Origin: DASWZN01 sp963841635
Lineage (GTDB): Bacteria; Acidobacteriota; Terriglobia; Bryobacterales; Bryobacteraceae
Assembly: GCA_963841635.1 (NCBI GenBank)
Contig: CAWJDO010000002.1
Span: forward strand, 5,332,001-5,396,000
Reading direction: 5' to 3'
Length of the DNA stretch: 64,000 nucleotides
Shown here piece after piece: positions 16,602 to 23,992 of this stretch. The first letter of the stretch is position 1, and each line of letters begins with the position of its first letter. The position numbers and the translations under genes are program-made. Under the pieces are notes generated by a model. That model did no database searches and was not told the DNA's origin. It worked only from the letters and a program-made list of their open reading frames with translations.

Positions 16602-17873
16602 TTGCGCATCGTCTCAGGGACGCCTAGCTTGAGGGTCTGCATACATCGCGGCACAAAGCAGATCGGCGGCACCTGCGTTGAATTGGAGCAGGACGGTGCT
16701 CGGCTGATCCTCGATCTCGGCTTGCCCCTCGACGCCGAGGAGGCCACGTCCGACTTGCTGCCGCCAATAGACGGGATCCACCAAGCGGACCCAAGCCTTC
16801 TGGGGGTAGTGTTGTCGCACCCTCACCAGGATCATCACGGCCTGATGCGGCTGCTACCCGCCTCCACTCCGCTCTTCATGGGTGCCGCAGCCGAGCGGAT
16901 TATCGCTGCGGCCGCGATGTTCATTCGGGGCGGTGTCGTTCTCCAGGCCGCCCGCCATCTCGCTGACGGAGTGCCGCTCGATGTGGGTCCGTTCCGGATC
17001 ACACCTTTTCTCGTCGACCATTCGGCGTATGACTCGTACGCGATGGCCATCCAGAGCGGCGGGAAGACGCTGTTCTACAGCGGCGATGTGCGTGCGCATG
17101 GACGCAAGGCGGCATTGTTTGAGAAGCTGTTGTCGCGTGCACCGCGCTCTGTGGAAGCGCTCCTCTTGGAAGGGTCGAGCATCGGCCGTTTGCCCGCCGG
17201 CGACCGGTTCCCGACTGAATCAGAGGTTGAAGACTCACTGAGGGAATTGGCATTACAGACGCGGGGCGCCGTGCTTGTTTGCGCCTCTGCGCAGAACATC
17301 GATCGCGTCGTCAGCGTGTTCCGGGCGGCACGCCGTTCGCACCGGGTCCTCGTGATCGATCTCTATGGCGCAGTCGTCTTGGCAGCCACGGGCAACTCTA
17401 ACATCCCGCAGTCTGACTGGTCCGACGTGCGGCTGCTTGTGCCTGAGTGGCAGCGGCGTCACGTTAAGAAAATGCAGCTGTTCGACGTCTTGAGTAGCCA
17501 CTCCCGCAACCGTGTGTACCCGGAGGACCTTACAACGCTGGCGCCCAAGGCGATCTTGCTTTTCCGTCCCTCCATGGCGGCGGATCTTGAACAAGCAGAA
17601 TGCCTGACCGACGCCCGGCTCGTCTGGTCGCAATGGGAAGGTTATCTCGCGAACCCCGCGTTTGCCCCGTTTACCGATTGGCAAAAGCGATCGGGGATAC
17701 CGATGGATGTGCTACACACCTCGGGCCACGCCTCAATCGCCGATTTGCAGCGCCTGGCCGAGGCGATTGGCCCCAAACACCTGATCCCCATCCATTCATT
17801 CGAATCCGGCCGTTATGCCGAGTTCTTCTCCAATGTCGAATGCCGTGACGACGGCGAAAGGTGGTCTTTATGA
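16602..17873 (+). CDS. metallo-beta-lactamase-fold hydrolase, RNase J-like
   Basis: 423 residues from TTG 16602 (TTG 16629 is an equally plausible start). The zinc-binding motif is H73-P-H75-Q-D77-H78, followed by a conserved His (VDHSAYDS) and Asp (FYSGDVR). Strand order TKQIGGTCVELE ... LILDLGLPL is that of RNase J/CPSF-type MBL proteins, and a late conserved TSGHAS segment near 365 matches the beta-CASP end motif. A nucleolytic role is likely. The last codon overlaps the next gene by ATGA, so the two are translationally coupled and should work together. Confidence 0.78.
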   Translation: MRIVSGTPSLRVCIHRGTKQIGGTCVELEQDGARLILDLGLPLDAEEATSDLLPPIDGIHQADPSLLGVVLSHPHQDHHGLMRLLPASTPLFMGAAAERIIAAAAMFIRGGVVLQAARHLADGVPLDVGPFRITPFLVDHSAYDSYAMAIQSGGKTLFYSGDVRAHGRKAALFEKLLSRAPRSVEALLLEGSSIGRLPAGDRFPTESEVEDSLRELALQTRGAVLVCASAQNIDRVVSVFRAARRSHRVLVIDLYGAVVLAATGNSNIPQSDWSDVRLLVPEWQRRHVKKMQLFDVLSSHSRNRVYPEDLTTLAPKAILLFRPSMAADLEQAECLTDARLVWSQWEGYLANPAFAPFTDWQKRSGIPMDVLHTSGHASIADLQRLAEAIGPKHLIPIHSFESGRYAEFFSNVECRDDGERWSL

Positions 17874-18733
17874 AATCCCACGTCCTCGTTCCCGCGATGC
17901 AAGAAGCCTTTGCGTCGGGAATACTCAACCCACTGCTGGAGGTCGCAAAGTGTGACCGCGACCTCATTCTTGAATTCCGCGGTGAGTACGCAACCATCTA
18001 CTGCAAAGGCCATAGGCTGGATATCCAATCGTGCGCTGGCGCCTACGAGATTCGTGCCGATCCGGCATTTTCCAGGGCGCAATTGCAGGTGCGGTCTGCC
18101 GCGGAGGCTGCAGCATTCGTCACAGACCAGTTGCCTCGCATTAAGCAAGCCATAGCCATGCATCGCGGCGGAGCCGAGATAGAGTTCGAGCAGGCGCTGA
18201 TACGGGCCAACAACATGGAGCGGGCGCTCAACACGGACTATTTTGCCGTTGACCGGCAAGCGCTGCTCGGGAGCGGCGATGACCAGGTAGACGTGCTCGG
18301 TATCCACTGGCCTGGTCCAGAGCGCGGATTTCGCAAAGACGTCGCCCTCGCCCTGATCGAGGTGAAGTATGCGCTTTCGGGGGGCGTCGAGAAGATCGAT
18401 GAGCAGGTCCTGCGCTACTACGAGATCCTCCAGACCAACATTCAGGATGTGGCCGAGGAAGCGCAAGCGCTGCTGCGCCAGAAGCTGCGTCTCGGCCTGA
18501 TCACGGGTGCCTCCGAGGACGCCCTCAAGAAGCTTGAGACGCTAGAGGTATCGAAAGATCCAAAGCGGATCGAGATCGCACTGGCGTTGGTGGATTACAA
18601 CCCACGCTCGACGCGATTGGCCGTTGAGAAGCTCGGCGACCTGAGATCTCAAGTCCGGATCTTCCATCTTGGATTCGGGTTGTGGGACAAGTACGCCCAG
18701 GAGGTGCCGCTTTCCGGTGAGGCCACGGCATAG
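17870..18733 (+). CDS. nuclease-like partner of the MBL protein (possible PD-(D/E)XK core)
   Basis: 287 residues from ATG 17870, which overlaps the TGA of the MBL gene; a GTG at 17861 is a weaker alternative. Residues about 130-175 contain DVLGIHWPG ... ALIEVKYAL, an acidic residue followed by a hydrophobic strand with E-x-K, the minimal pattern of a restriction-endonuclease-like fold. Helical segments flank it. No other domain is recognised. Coupling to an RNase J-like protein suggests a two-component nucleic-acid-degrading module. The nuclease assignment rests on one motif and should be treated as a hypothesis. Confidence 0.55.
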   Translation: MKSHVLVPAMQEAFASGILNPLLEVAKCDRDLILEFRGEYATIYCKGHRLDIQSCAGAYEIRADPAFSRAQLQVRSAAEAAAFVTDQLPRIKQAIAMHRGGAEIEFEQALIRANNMERALNTDYFAVDRQALLGSGDDQVDVLGIHWPGPERGFRKDVALALIEVKYALSGGVEKIDEQVLRYYEILQTNIQDVAEEAQALLRQKLRLGLITGASEDALKKLETLEVSKDPKRIEIALALVDYNPRSTRLAVEKLGDLRSQVRIFHLGFGLWDKYAQEVPLSGEATA

Positions 18734-18757
18734 CGCTTAGGACCAGCTTTAAGCGCT
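18732..18757 (+). terminator. hairpin overlapping the stop codon of the nuclease-like gene
   Basis: An 8-bp perfect inverted repeat (AGCGCTTA/TAAGCGCT) with a 10-nt loop begins inside the TAG at 18731-18733. It ends the two-gene unit, though no T tract follows. Confidence 0.4.
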
Positions 18758-18941
18758 CACCAACAACTCTCGGATGGAGAACCATGGGGCCCGTTTACCC
18801 CCACGCTGCGCGAGCTGGTTTCGATGCGGCTGATACTGGAATGCCGACAGCGACCGCACTGCGGCTTGTGGAGCACGGTCGGCGAATAGAGACCAACAAG
18901 CATCAGCCGGTCGCGCAAGGCTCGAGGGTTCACCGATGTCG

Positions 18942-19193
18942 CTACTTTTCGTGGCTGCCGTGCGGACTGTTGCTGCAGCTACAGCTGGTCGAGGCGGAGC
19001 CACACCATCGGCACTTGTTGGCGCCGCTTCCATGCCTATGCTTCTTCGTCGGGCTGTAATTGCAGCCAGTGGTGAATGTCGACACCCCGCAGAACTCACA
19101 GCGCTTCTCATCGTCAAGATGCTCATGGTTCCTATGCGGGCTCTTGGAGCAATAACCGTATGAAGTCGAACCGCAGTACCTGCACTTGCTCAT
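18942..19193 (-). CDS. triple zinc-knuckle repeat protein
   Basis: 83 residues made of three tandem units, each with a CxxCG knuckle, a further Cys 5-7 residues on, and a serine-proline followed by an H-x-x-H or H-x-H ending (units at about 3-27, 31-57 and 60-83). The regular Cys/His spacing shows three small metal-binding fingers. There is no transmembrane segment or enzyme motif. Likely a small zinc protein binding nucleic acid or protein. It stands alone. Confidence 0.6.
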   Translation of the reverse strand: MSKCRYCGSTSYGYCSKSPHRNHEHLDDEKRCEFCGVSTFTTGCNYSPTKKHRHGSGANKCRWCGSASTSCSCSNSPHGSHEK

Positions 19194-19374
19194 GAGTCGC
19201 CTCGATACTCGGATCAGCCGTTCTCACAGCTGACACGGAATCCCTGAGCATACCTCATCGCACCTTGGGTTGGGCCAGGGGACGCGCAGGGGACGCAGCT
19301 GGTAGTGGTGTGACCGGCTTGCGCGCACGCGAGCCGGGGACGCCCTTCCACTTCTGAGGCACACTGGTTGCTGG

Positions 19375-19760
19375 ATGGCGTACCCAAGGGCCAAGGCCCG
19401 CTTCGTCCAGCCCATGCGTCTCCAGCGCGCCGACGTGCTTCCGAGCGGGCCGGACTGGATCTACGAACTCAAGCTCGATGGTTTTCGCGCCGAGGCCATC
19501 AAGAGCCGCGGAACCGTCCGTCTCCGGTCGCGCAACGACAGGGATTTCAATGCCAGGTTTCCATCTGTCGCTGAGGCGCTGGCTGCCATGCCCGACGAGA
19601 CGGTGATCGACGGCGAAATCGTTGCGCTGGATCGGTCGGGCCGCCCCTCGTTCAACGGGCTCCAGAACTACGGCGCCGGCGTAGCGCTCATCAGTTACTA
19701 GGTCTTCGACATCATGGTCCTCGCCGGCAAGGACGTGATGGACGAACCTGTGGCCATTGT
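19375..19760 (+). pseudogene. broken ATP-dependent DNA ligase (LigD-type nucleotidyltransferase fragment)
   Basis: The frame from ATG 19375 contains the ligase motif I ELKLDGFRA (lysine nucleotidyl acceptor) at about residues 31-39, the RSRNDRDF segment, and motif III-like IDGEIVALD. A TAG at 19699-19701 interrupts it; the next codons continue the ligase sequence (VFDIMVLAGKDV), so this is a nonsense change. About 20 codons later homology is lost at debris preceding the IS110 gene. The remaining ligase core and OB domain are absent. A functional ligase cannot be made. Confidence 0.75.
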
Positions 19761-19996
19761 ACGCCGGGCGTACCCGAAGTGGCTTCAGGCGGCTTCAGGC
19801 CGTCGTGGAGCGAACAAATGGCGAAGCTGCTATTATGCCCTTGGTGAAGCGCTGCCGAGTCTCATATCGGGCATGATTGAAGACTGAGCGGACCTGGTGG
19901 CGCGCCAGTGAACGCGCCAGCGTAACTTGCCTTTCACCCTCTCGCTGCGATCCACTAAGTTGCACCGGGCCTGGGACAAGGTGAGAAGCGCGTCCG
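19761..19996. other. debris between ligase remnant and IS110 gene
   Basis: Contains a short tandem GGCTTCAGGC duplication at the ligase breakpoint (about 19782-19800). No supported gene. Confidence 0.35.
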
Positions 19997-21424
19997 GTGT
20001 TCCATGCGGGGAGCGGGGCCGAACACCTTGGGGCCGGCCGAATTCGTTTATGGGCTTTGAGCCCGCTGTCATATCTGGCCGCCCTTCCGGTCCACCCGGT
20101 TGAGCCTCGAGCTCGTATAGGTAGGTGCCGTTCCGCCCTACCCTGCTTCGCCGGTTCGCCCGATCTGCACAAGAAAATCGTCGAAGCCGTCCTGCTCGAC
20201 GAGCACGGCGCGCCCGCCTGGCGCGGCCGTTTCCCCGCCACCCGCCCGGCCCTGGAGCAGTTCGCCCGCGCGCACCTGTCTCCCCAACATCGCATCGCCC
20301 TGGAAGCCACCACCAACACTTGGGCCGTGGTCGCCATCCTGGAACCCTTCGTGGCCGAAGTGGTAGTCTCCAATCCTCTGCGCACCCGCGCCATCGCCGA
20401 AGCCAAAATCAAGACCGACCGCGTGGACGCCCTGGTGCTGGCTCAACTGCTGCGCAGCGATTTCCTGCCCCGCGTCTGGAAACCCGACGACGCCACCCGC
20501 CGTCTGCGCCAGAGTTGCACCGAGCGCGCCAACCTGGTGGCCGACCGGACCCGCCTGAAGAACCGCATCCACTCCCTGCTCCACCAGCGCCTCATCGAGC
20601 CGCCCTCCGGCGATCTGTTCCAGGCCTCCTCCCGCGCCTGGCTGGCGCAACTGGAGTTGGACCCCCTGGGCCGCCAGGCTCTGGACCGCCATCTGCGCCA
20701 ACTCGTCCGCCTGGAAGAAGAACTCACCACGCTCACCGACGGTTTGGCCGTCGAGGCTCACGCCGATGCCCGCACCCGCCTGCTGATGACTCTGCCAGGC
20801 GTGGACTTTCCGGTGGCCCAGACCTTGCTGGCGGCCCTGGGCGAGATTGACCGCTTTCCCAGCGCCGATCGCGCCGCGGCCTATCTGGGCCTGGTTCCCT
20901 CCACGCACCAGTCCGCCGCGCACTGTTATCACGGTCCCATCACCAAGCAGGGCAGCCGGCACGCGCGCTGGATGCTGGTGCAAGCCGCGCAAACGGTGGC
21001 TGCCCATCCCGGCCCGCTAGGGGTGTTCTTCCGCCGCCTCCAAAAGAAGAAGAACCGCAACGTGGCGGTGGTGGCCACGGCGCGCAAACTGGTCACCATC
21101 GCCTGGCACATGCTGCGCCGCAACGAACCCTATCGCTACGCCCAACCCTCCACGCTGGAGACCAAGTTCAGCCGCCTGCGCATCCGCGCCACCGGCCAGC
21201 GCAAGCCCAACGGTTCGGTGAAGGGCGTGTCGCGTCCGGCGTCTTACGGGACCGGAAAACCCACCCGCGCCGTGCCCAGCCTGGACCAGGTCTGCGCCTC
21301 CGCCGAGCTGCCGGCCCTGCCGCCGGCCGCGCCCGGCGAGCTCCGCATGCTGGACGAGAGCGGCACAGCGGTTTTCGCCGAGCAGATCCGCAAACCAAAA
21401 CGCGTGCCCCGGCGATCCACGTAA
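19997..21424 (+). CDS. IS110-family DEDD transposase
   Basis: The recognisable protein begins near codon 54 (DLHKKIVEAVLLDEHG) and runs to 21424. Its N-terminal RuvC-like DEDD domain shows DLHKK, ALEATTNTW and KTDRVDALVLAQLL. The C-terminal Tnp_20 domain shows LPGVDFPVAQTLLAALGE and TKQGSRHARWML, with the serine used by this family. IS110 enzymes recombine under the guidance of a structured non-coding RNA from the element. The extra N-terminal ~50 residues from GTG 19997 do not look like the family, so the true start is uncertain or damaged (the expected VGIDLHKK reads GSPDLHKK). Confidence 0.85.
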   Translation: MFHAGSGAEHLGAGRIRLWALSPLSYLAALPVHPVEPRARIGRCRSALPCFAGSPDLHKKIVEAVLLDEHGAPAWRGRFPATRPALEQFARAHLSPQHRIALEATTNTWAVVAILEPFVAEVVVSNPLRTRAIAEAKIKTDRVDALVLAQLLRSDFLPRVWKPDDATRRLRQSCTERANLVADRTRLKNRIHSLLHQRLIEPPSGDLFQASSRAWLAQLELDPLGRQALDRHLRQLVRLEEELTTLTDGLAVEAHADARTRLLMTLPGVDFPVAQTLLAALGEIDRFPSADRAAAYLGLVPSTHQSAAHCYHGPITKQGSRHARWMLVQAAQTVAAHPGPLGVFFRRLQKKKNRNVAVVATARKLVTIAWHMLRRNEPYRYAQPSTLETKFSRLRIRATGQRKPNGSVKGVSRPASYGTGKPTRAVPSLDQVCASAELPALPPAAPGELRMLDESGTAVFAEQIRKPKRVPRRST

Positions 21425-21427
21425 AGG

Positions 21428-21559
21428 CTCGCTTCGTCTTCCGGGATTCTGAGTAAGGGCAGTCCGGTGGCGCGTCAAGGCCAAGCCCCTGCGGGGCGCT
21501 ACGCGGCCTTGACCCGCCGCCGCTCTGCCCTTCTGATCCTATGAGGAAGACGAAGCGAG
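21428..21559 (+). repeat. 132-nt nested inverted repeat behind the IS110 transposase
   Basis: The outer arms are 15 bp and perfect (21428-21442 with 21545-21559). Inside them lie further complementary blocks: AGGGCAG with CTGCCCT, and GTCAAGGCC with GGCCTTGAC, closing on a GC-rich loop. The whole could fold as one long hairpin starting 4 nt after the transposase stop. In IS1111-group elements the guide (bridge/seek) RNA lies on this side, so it is a candidate; a genomic REP-like palindrome is the alternative. Confidence 0.55.
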
Positions 21560-21615
21560 ACACCAAGCCAGCCCGTCGGCAAGAAAACTTACGGCGGAGG
21601 TCAGATTTCAGTTGA

Positions 21616-21903
21616 CACAATCATAGGTATACGGATTCCGATGGCATCGAGCATGCGGTGGATCTGGAGGCCCACTCGCTCTACGAAGCTGTGGGGCTTG
21701 CGATCGATCGTTTCCGCCGCTGCGAGCAGATCAAGTACGAGCCGAAAAGCCTTTGCGAGTTCACCGTTGAGGCGCGGGAGCCAGCCACGCAACATCGCCT
21801 GACACGGAAGGTCTTTGACCAATGGTTCCGGGGAGCAAGCGCATCTCCCGCGGATGCGGCGCTGAAGGCCCGGTTAAGAGCCGTTCTGGGCGATCCACCA
21901 TAG
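21616..21903 (+). pseudogene. headless conserved hypothetical protein fragment
   Basis: The frame is open from 21616 to TAG 21903. The segment starting YTDSDGIEHAVDLEAHSLYEA resembles small proteins in which this motif lies near the N-terminus, but the expected start is missing and the reading frame is closed at 21613. GTG 21658 could give 81 residues. It probably lost its 5' end when the IS110 element or neighbouring DNA arrived. Confidence 0.45.
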
Positions 21904-22001
21904 TCGCGCTGCTGGTCATGGCAGCGGGTCCGGCCGCCCCATTTCCGAGACTTTTGTAACCGTCACCTCGTCCGGCGTAGACTGAGGGCGGAGTGTTAGC
22001 C

Positions 22002-22337
22002 ATGCGTTGCCTGGAATGCGGCGCCGAAGTCGACGAGTTGAATGAGTCCCAAGGGGTTTGCCCCGGCTGCGGCGTCATGCCTGGTTCCGGCGGTGATAGC
22101 GCCGATGTCGCGGCCGTCCTGGAAGATGCGGCCGTCATCCCCACCCTGACGCCGGAGGCCGAAGAGCCTGACTTCGAGCGCACGGAGCCGCTCGATGAGA
22201 TGACCAGGATGCCGCTAGATCTACAGACGGCCTTTGACGAGGCGGAGGCCCTTCTTTTGGCAACTGGGAGCGCGGGCTTCACTGTACCAGGGAAGGGATT
22301 CCGGCTTTTCCCGCTCCCGACCGAACGCGTCATGTGA
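22002..22337 (+). CDS. zinc-ribbon protein with acidic linker
   Basis: 111 residues from ATG 22002 (GGAG 9 bases upstream). Residues 3-25 form a zinc ribbon: CLECG, then CPGCG. Residues 26-75 are acidic and low in structure; the C-terminus is hydrophobic/aromatic (GFRLFPLPTERVM). It lies 9 nt upstream of the J-domain-like gene, so the two form an operon. Likely an adaptor; no enzyme motif. Confidence 0.6.
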   Translation: MRCLECGAEVDELNESQGVCPGCGVMPGSGGDSADVAAVLEDAAVIPTLTPEAEEPDFERTEPLDEMTRMPLDLQTAFDEAEALLLATGSAGFTVPGKGFRLFPLPTERVM

Positions 22338-22346
22338 GGCCTGTCT

Positions 22347-23885
22347 GTGACGCAGCCATCCGCCGCAGCGCAGCCGGCTCCGGTATCGCCATCCGTGGTA
22401 TGCCGGCGCGTGGCCATGTTGGAGCGGCACGGCTCCGCCATCAATTGCCTGTTCACAGAAGCGGATCCCCTCACCCTGCCCCTCTGTCTCGGCGGCTTGA
22501 TCCTTCCGTCCGACGACCTTGAGTTCGACGCGAACGCCACGGCGCCGGTCCTCGACCTGCTTGCGACCCGGACCGATGGGCGTCGTACCAAGCAGTTCTA
22601 CTTCGCACCCATCGGCTACGTGAGCCAGCCCAAGACAGACAAGCGAGAAGAGCACTTCCTTCTCGCGGAAGTTCGTGACGGGCGGCTGGGTGTCCGGCGT
22701 GTCCATCTCCCCAGCAGCGCCGTGAGGGATCACTTCTACTTAGCGAATCGCAAGCAACCCGGCTGCGAAGACCAGACCTTCTACGATTTGCTGCGAACCG
22801 TTCCTGGCGCGGCGCTTGGTGACCTCCGCGTAGCTTACAAGGTGCGGCTCCTCGAACTGGAGGCCGAGGGCGCTCTGGGAGCGCAGACCCACGCTGTCGA
22901 GCGCGCCTTCAATCTGCTTGCGCATCCCGAGCTTAGGTCGTGCTACGACGCTCTCCTCGCGGATCCCGACTCGCCTGCAGTCTTCCCGTACGGCGGCTGC
23001 GGTTCGCTCCTGGTTGCCGGAGAACTCTCGCCGGACCGCGAGACCTTCTTCGCCAGGAAGATCCTCTTGTTCGTCCCCGACCGGCGCGAGCGCCGGTTTC
23101 GCGCCCCTCTATGCAAGATCGAGTTCCTCGATGGCTACGCGATGTATCGGGACAGCGGGCGCAGGGTGGAAATCGTCCTTGACCCTGTCTCCCTGCCGCT
23201 CTCCTGGGATCCGACCTGGAACCAGTGGCGCCACTTGTTGGGCGCCAAGGTCGGCGTCGACGCCTTGTTCGTCAAGAGCGGGAAGCACCGGCTCCGCGGT
23301 GGAGAATGGCACCTGGTCGATTGGGAGACGGCTCTCCCAAGCCGACTCAACATTGCGCTCCCTGCTGGCGTGCGGGAGCAACTCGCCAGTGCCCGCCAGA
23401 TGTATCGTCGGTTCGGCCGGTTCTTTGACGCTCTCGACAGAATCCGCCAACGCCTCGAACACGAGGCGCTGGAATGGAAGGAGCTCACGCGCATCTGCGA
23501 CGACCTTGGCGTACCGCCGGATTTCGACATTGCGCAGATCTCCTGGAAGCCGGGCTACGATTTCTTCCACTACGAGCAACTCCGCCGCCGCGCCCGAAGG
23601 ATTTTCCTGTTCCGAGATCAGTTCATCTTTGAGCTGGAGCGCGCCACGGTGGTCGAGGTTCCGCAGCAGGGTCACGCGACTTACGTCTTCTCAAGGCCTT
23701 CCGATCTCGATCAATGGGTCCGCGAGTATACTCGCGTAGCGAGGGAGGACATCCGGCACAATCGGGGCAACATCGCCGAACGGCTCGGATTCATCGGCCG
23801 TGTCATGCACGGACGTAGTCCCAGGACCTGGCTTCTCGATCTCCGCGCGAAAATCGGCGAATCGGCGGACTACTCTGGCCTGTGA
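22347..23885 (+). CDS. J-domain-like protein truncated at its C-terminus by the Tn7-like insertion
   Basis: 512 residues from GTG 22347 (GAGG upstream). The region around residues 142-212 has the helical layout of a DnaJ domain (FYDLLRTVPGAALGDLRVAYK ... RAFNLLAHPELRSCYDALL) but lacks the HPD tripeptide, so Hsp70 stimulation is doubtful. The rest is unrecognised; the C-terminal half is rich in Arg and aromatic residues. The stop TGA 23883-23885 comes from the transposon end. Joining the flanks across the element (removing one TGGCC copy) extends the frame by 13 codons after Gly511 to a TAA. The gene is therefore nearly intact and may still work. Confidence 0.7.
   Translation: MTQPSAAAQPAPVSPSVVCRRVAMLERHGSAINCLFTEADPLTLPLCLGGLILPSDDLEFDANATAPVLDLLATRTDGRRTKQFYFAPIGYVSQPKTDKREEHFLLAEVRDGRLGVRRVHLPSSAVRDHFYLANRKQPGCEDQTFYDLLRTVPGAALGDLRVAYKVRLLELEAEGALGAQTHAVERAFNLLAHPELRSCYDALLADPDSPAVFPYGGCGSLLVAGELSPDRETFFARKILLFVPDRRERRFRAPLCKIEFLDGYAMYRDSGRRVEIVLDPVSLPLSWDPTWNQWRHLLGAKVGVDALFVKSGKHRLRGGEWHLVDWETALPSRLNIALPAGVREQLASARQMYRRFGRFFDALDRIRQRLEHEALEWKELTRICDDLGVPPDFDIAQISWKPGYDFFHYEQLRRRARRIFLFRDQFIFELERATVVEVPQQGHATYVFSRPSDLDQWVREYTRVAREDIRHNRGNIAERLGFIGRVMHGRSPRTWLLDLRAKIGESADYSGL
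23876..23880. repeat. left target-site duplication TGGCC
   Basis: TGGCC immediately precedes the 5'-TGT end of the Tn7-like element and is repeated exactly after its other end at 33460-33464. Five-base duplications are the rule for Tn7 relatives. Confidence 0.9.
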
Positions 23886-23927
23886 CTTGAACCATAAAAT
23901 GGCCGGTTTGAACCATAACCTGGCCGC
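23881..23927. repeat. Tn7-like left end with two transposase-binding repeats
   Basis: Two 20-bp repeats, 23887-23906 and 23908-23927, share TTGAACCATAA and GGCCG. They are inverted relative to those at the right end, as expected of TnsB-binding sites. A weaker third copy may follow near 23930. Confidence 0.8.
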
Positions 23928-23992
23928 TGACGACCATGACAACCACCCGCTGTCGGGCGGGTAGTCCGTCAAGCTGGCAGCCTCCCCTGCTC

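Larger units (their letters stand above)
19997..21559 (+). mobile_element. IS110-family insertion sequence (ends not resolved)
   Basis: Contains the DEDD transposase and the nested palindrome downstream of it. IS110 elements lack conventional terminal repeats, and a second copy is not available here, so the boundaries are approximate. It sits between a broken ligase gene and a headless gene fragment. Confidence 0.6.

Noticed and set aside
20138..21007. 289-codon minus-strand frame in the IS110 gene
   Set aside because: Antisense to conserved DEDD transposase motifs.
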